Source of the DNA: Desulfosporosinus fructosivorans
GTDB taxonomy: Bacteria; Bacillota; Desulfitobacteriia; Desulfitobacteriales; Desulfitobacteriaceae
Reading direction: 5' to 3'
DNA: 64,000 nucleotides
Assembly: GCF_004766045.1 (NCBI RefSeq)
Contig: NZ_SPQQ01000001.1
Span: forward strand, 434,001 to 498,000
Part shown: one piece after another, positions 62,474 to 64,000 of the stretch
Layout: each line of letters begins with the position of its first letter
Numbering within the stretch: position 1 is the first letter of the stretch
The notes under the pieces: model-generated
What the model saw: the letters and a program-made list of their open reading frames with translations, nothing else
The model's database searches: none
What the model was told of the DNA's origin: nothing
Translations under genes and position numbers: made by a program

Positions 62474-62741
62474 GCTCCACCTCATTAATAATGCTTTCTA
62501 GATAGCTGTCCAGTTCATCCGGCGTAGTTCCGGCGCGTCCGGCCAGACGATCTTCTTCAACGGCCAGCAGTTCTTCGCGCAACTTTAGCATTTTCTCACG
62601 GCGGACAAACGTCCCGATATCCATGACCACAAGATCACCCTCGCCGTTTTTCGTGAGATACACAGGTTCTCCGGTAGATCTGCATAAATCTGCGATTTCG
62701 TTGTAATTTTGCCGGATGCTTGCGGACGGTTTAATCTGCAT
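62451..62741 (-). CDS. Phd/YefM-family antitoxin
   Basis: A 96-residue antitoxin starting MQIKPSASIRQNYNEIADLC with GEPVYLTKNGEGDLVVMDIG, the Phd/YefM DNA-binding fold. The acidic C-terminal region (EEDRLAGRAG, LDSYLESIINEVEHG) covers the toxin. It precedes and overlaps the RelE-like gene by 23 nt. Confidence 0.88.
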   Translation of the reverse strand: MQIKPSASIRQNYNEIADLCRSTGEPVYLTKNGEGDLVVMDIGTFVRREKMLKLREELLAVEEDRLAGRAGTTPDELDSYLESIINEVEHGKKASI

Positions 62742-62985
62742 AGTAGCAACTCCTCATAGTAATATTGTAACTATATTATACTCATATAATGCTACTAAAT
62801 CTATAATTTCTTTAAGCTTTCAATTTTTTGTGGGCACTGCAATCCAATGCATGTTTCAACTTTGGAATAATTTAGCGTTCCTTGCGAAATTCACACTGAA
62901 TCTGATATAATTACTGATTAGAATGTCCTATTTGCATTATAAAATAAAATTTGTTACTTTTGAATTATAGAAATGAGGAAATACC

Positions 62986-64000
62986 TTGGCACAGGCTTCA
63001 CAACGTATCCGGAATTTTTCTATTATTGCCCATATCGATCATGGCAAGTCTACGTTAGCTGACCGACTAATTGAATATACGGGTGCTTTGAGCAAACGGG
63101 AAATGGAAGAGCAAGTTCTAGATAACATGGATCTAGAGCGAGAGCGTGGTATTACCATTAAGCTGCAAACTGTGCAGTTAACTTATAAAGCGCATGACGG
63201 CGAGGTTTACGAACTAAATCTCATTGATACACCGGGTCATGTAGACTTCACCTACGAGGTATCCCGCAGTTTGGCGGCTTGTGAAGGTGCCTTGTTAGTA
63301 GTCGATGCGGTTCAGGGGATTGAGGCTCAAACCTTGGCTAATGTTTACCTAGCCTTAGAGAATAATCTGGAAATCATTTCAGTGATTAATAAAATTGATC
63401 TACCTAGTGCGGAGCCGGAGCGTGTTAAGGAAGAGATTGAAGAAGTGATTGGGCTCGACGCCAGTGAGGCAATCCTTGCTTCGGCAAAGACTGGAATTGG
63501 GATAGAGGAGATCTTGGAACGGGTTGTGAAGATGGTTCCACCTCCGCAAGGAGAAGATCAGGCTCCTTTGAAGGCTTTGATTTTCGACTCCAAATTCGAC
63601 GCTTATAAAGGGGCTATTTCCTACGTCCGAATTGTCGAGGGTCGGATTGCCAAAGGCACGAAGATGAAAATGATGGCCACCGGAAAGGTCTTTGAAGTGA
63701 CGGAAGTGGGCGTGTTTCTGCCGGCAATACGTATCGTTGATGAACTGAAAGCCGGACAAGTTGGGTTTATTGCTGCCAGCATTAAGAATGTCAAGGATAC
63801 GCAGGTCGGGGACACGATTACAGATGCGGAAAACCCAGCCACTGAAGCACTTCCAGGGTACAGGCAGGCCACTCCAATGGTGTTTTGTGGACTCTACCCA
63901 GTTGATGCTAGCGATTATAACCGAATGCGCGATTCTTTGGAAAAGCTCCATCTTAATGATGCCAGCTTAGTCTTTGAACCAGAGACTTCAGTCGCCCTGG
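62986..64000 (+). CDS. lepA: Elongation factor 4 (LepA), partial
   Basis: 338 codons of a translational GTPase, open to the window end (family length about 600). G1 is AHIDHGKST, then RERGITI (switch I), DTPGHVDF (G3), NKIDLP (G4) and SAKTG (G5), followed by domain II ([17 protein letters not shown]) typical of LepA. TTG 62986 follows GAGGAA at 62975-62980. EF4 back-translocates or remodels stalled ribosomes. In related genomes lepA often follows spoIIP; here about 29 kb separates them. Confidence 0.95.
   Translation, partial: MAQASQRIRNFSIIAHIDHGKSTLADRLIEYTGALSKREMEEQVLDNMDLERERGITIKLQTVQLTYKAHDGEVYELNLIDTPGHVDFTYEVSRSLAACEGALLVVDAVQGIEAQTLANVYLALENNLEIISVINKIDLPSAEPERVKEEIEEVIGLDASEAILASAKTGIGIEEILERVVKMVPPPQGEDQAPLKALIFDSKFDAYKGAISYVRIVEGRIAKGTKMKMMATGKVFEVTEVGVFLPAIRIVDELKAGQVGFIAASIKNVKDTQVGDTITDAENPATEALPGYRQATPMVFCGLYPVDASDYNRMRDSLEKLHLNDASLVFEPETSVAL

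Overview
The window looks like a chromosomal segment of a low-to-mid GC, spore-forming, nitrogen-fixing Firmicute, most like the Peptococcaceae/Heliobacteria side of Clostridia (Desulfosporosinus or Desulfitobacterium type). This placement is inferred from gene content. Sporulation is shown by spoIIP and a Spo0E-like phosphatase. The nif operon order nifI1-nifI2-nifH-D-K-E-N-X-fdx-nifB-nifV is the compact heliobacterial order. Two leucine T-boxes, Agr-type signalling and many TTG/GTG starts with strong Shine-Dalgarno sites fit the same group. No rRNA, tRNA or CRISPR was seen.

Layout. 0-7 kb: an ABC-F ATPase, then a LytTR regulator/GHKL kinase pair followed by agrB and a very short agrD-like gene whose peptide has Ser in place of the ring Cys; a divergent pair of XRE regulators with operators inside the promoter; a Spo0E-like gene. 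7-12.4 kb: nadD, an RRM protein, tiny membrane peptides, yqeK, rsfS, and T-box-controlled leuS. 12.4-24 kb, accessory: two near-identical PhoH-like genes flanking a VapC/AbrB toxin-antitoxin pair, structured repeats, membrane-protein/XRE pairs, a GC-richer PadR-DUF1048-ABC exporter operon, an XRE gene broken by an IS200/IS605-like remnant, and an AraC/SDR pair. 24-36 kb: comEA-comEC, T-box-controlled leuA on the minus strand, a broken DUF4143 gene, holA, rpsT, a holin-like protein, spoIIP, murJ. 36-47.4 kb: a HutP-family gene, a UAG-rich leader, an intrinsic terminator, then the complete Mo-nitrogenase operon ending in nifB and homocitrate synthase nifV. 47.4-52.5 kb: a GNAT enzyme, an LtaS-like sulfatase, structured repeats, a DUF2975/XRE pair. 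52.5-62 kb: a self-contained hexitol-type PTS unit (IICB, PRD regulator, IIA, 1-phosphofructokinase-like kinase, sorbitol/sorbose-phosphate-type dehydrogenase, HPr, EI, HPr kinase). 62-64 kb: a RelE/Phd toxin-antitoxin pair and the start of lepA, cut by the window end.

Two observations stand out. First, a family of about 200-nt elements (12419-12640, 50404-50630, 50640-50866, diverged copy 31652-31865) lies just after stop codons and keeps the same nested stems with compensatory base changes between copies. Second, hutP is followed by a stretch packed with UAG triplets and then a strong terminator directly before nifI1, which is the arrangement expected for HutP-type antitermination and suggests an RNA-level switch for nitrogen fixation. 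Both rest on sequence reading plus family knowledge and have not been tested.
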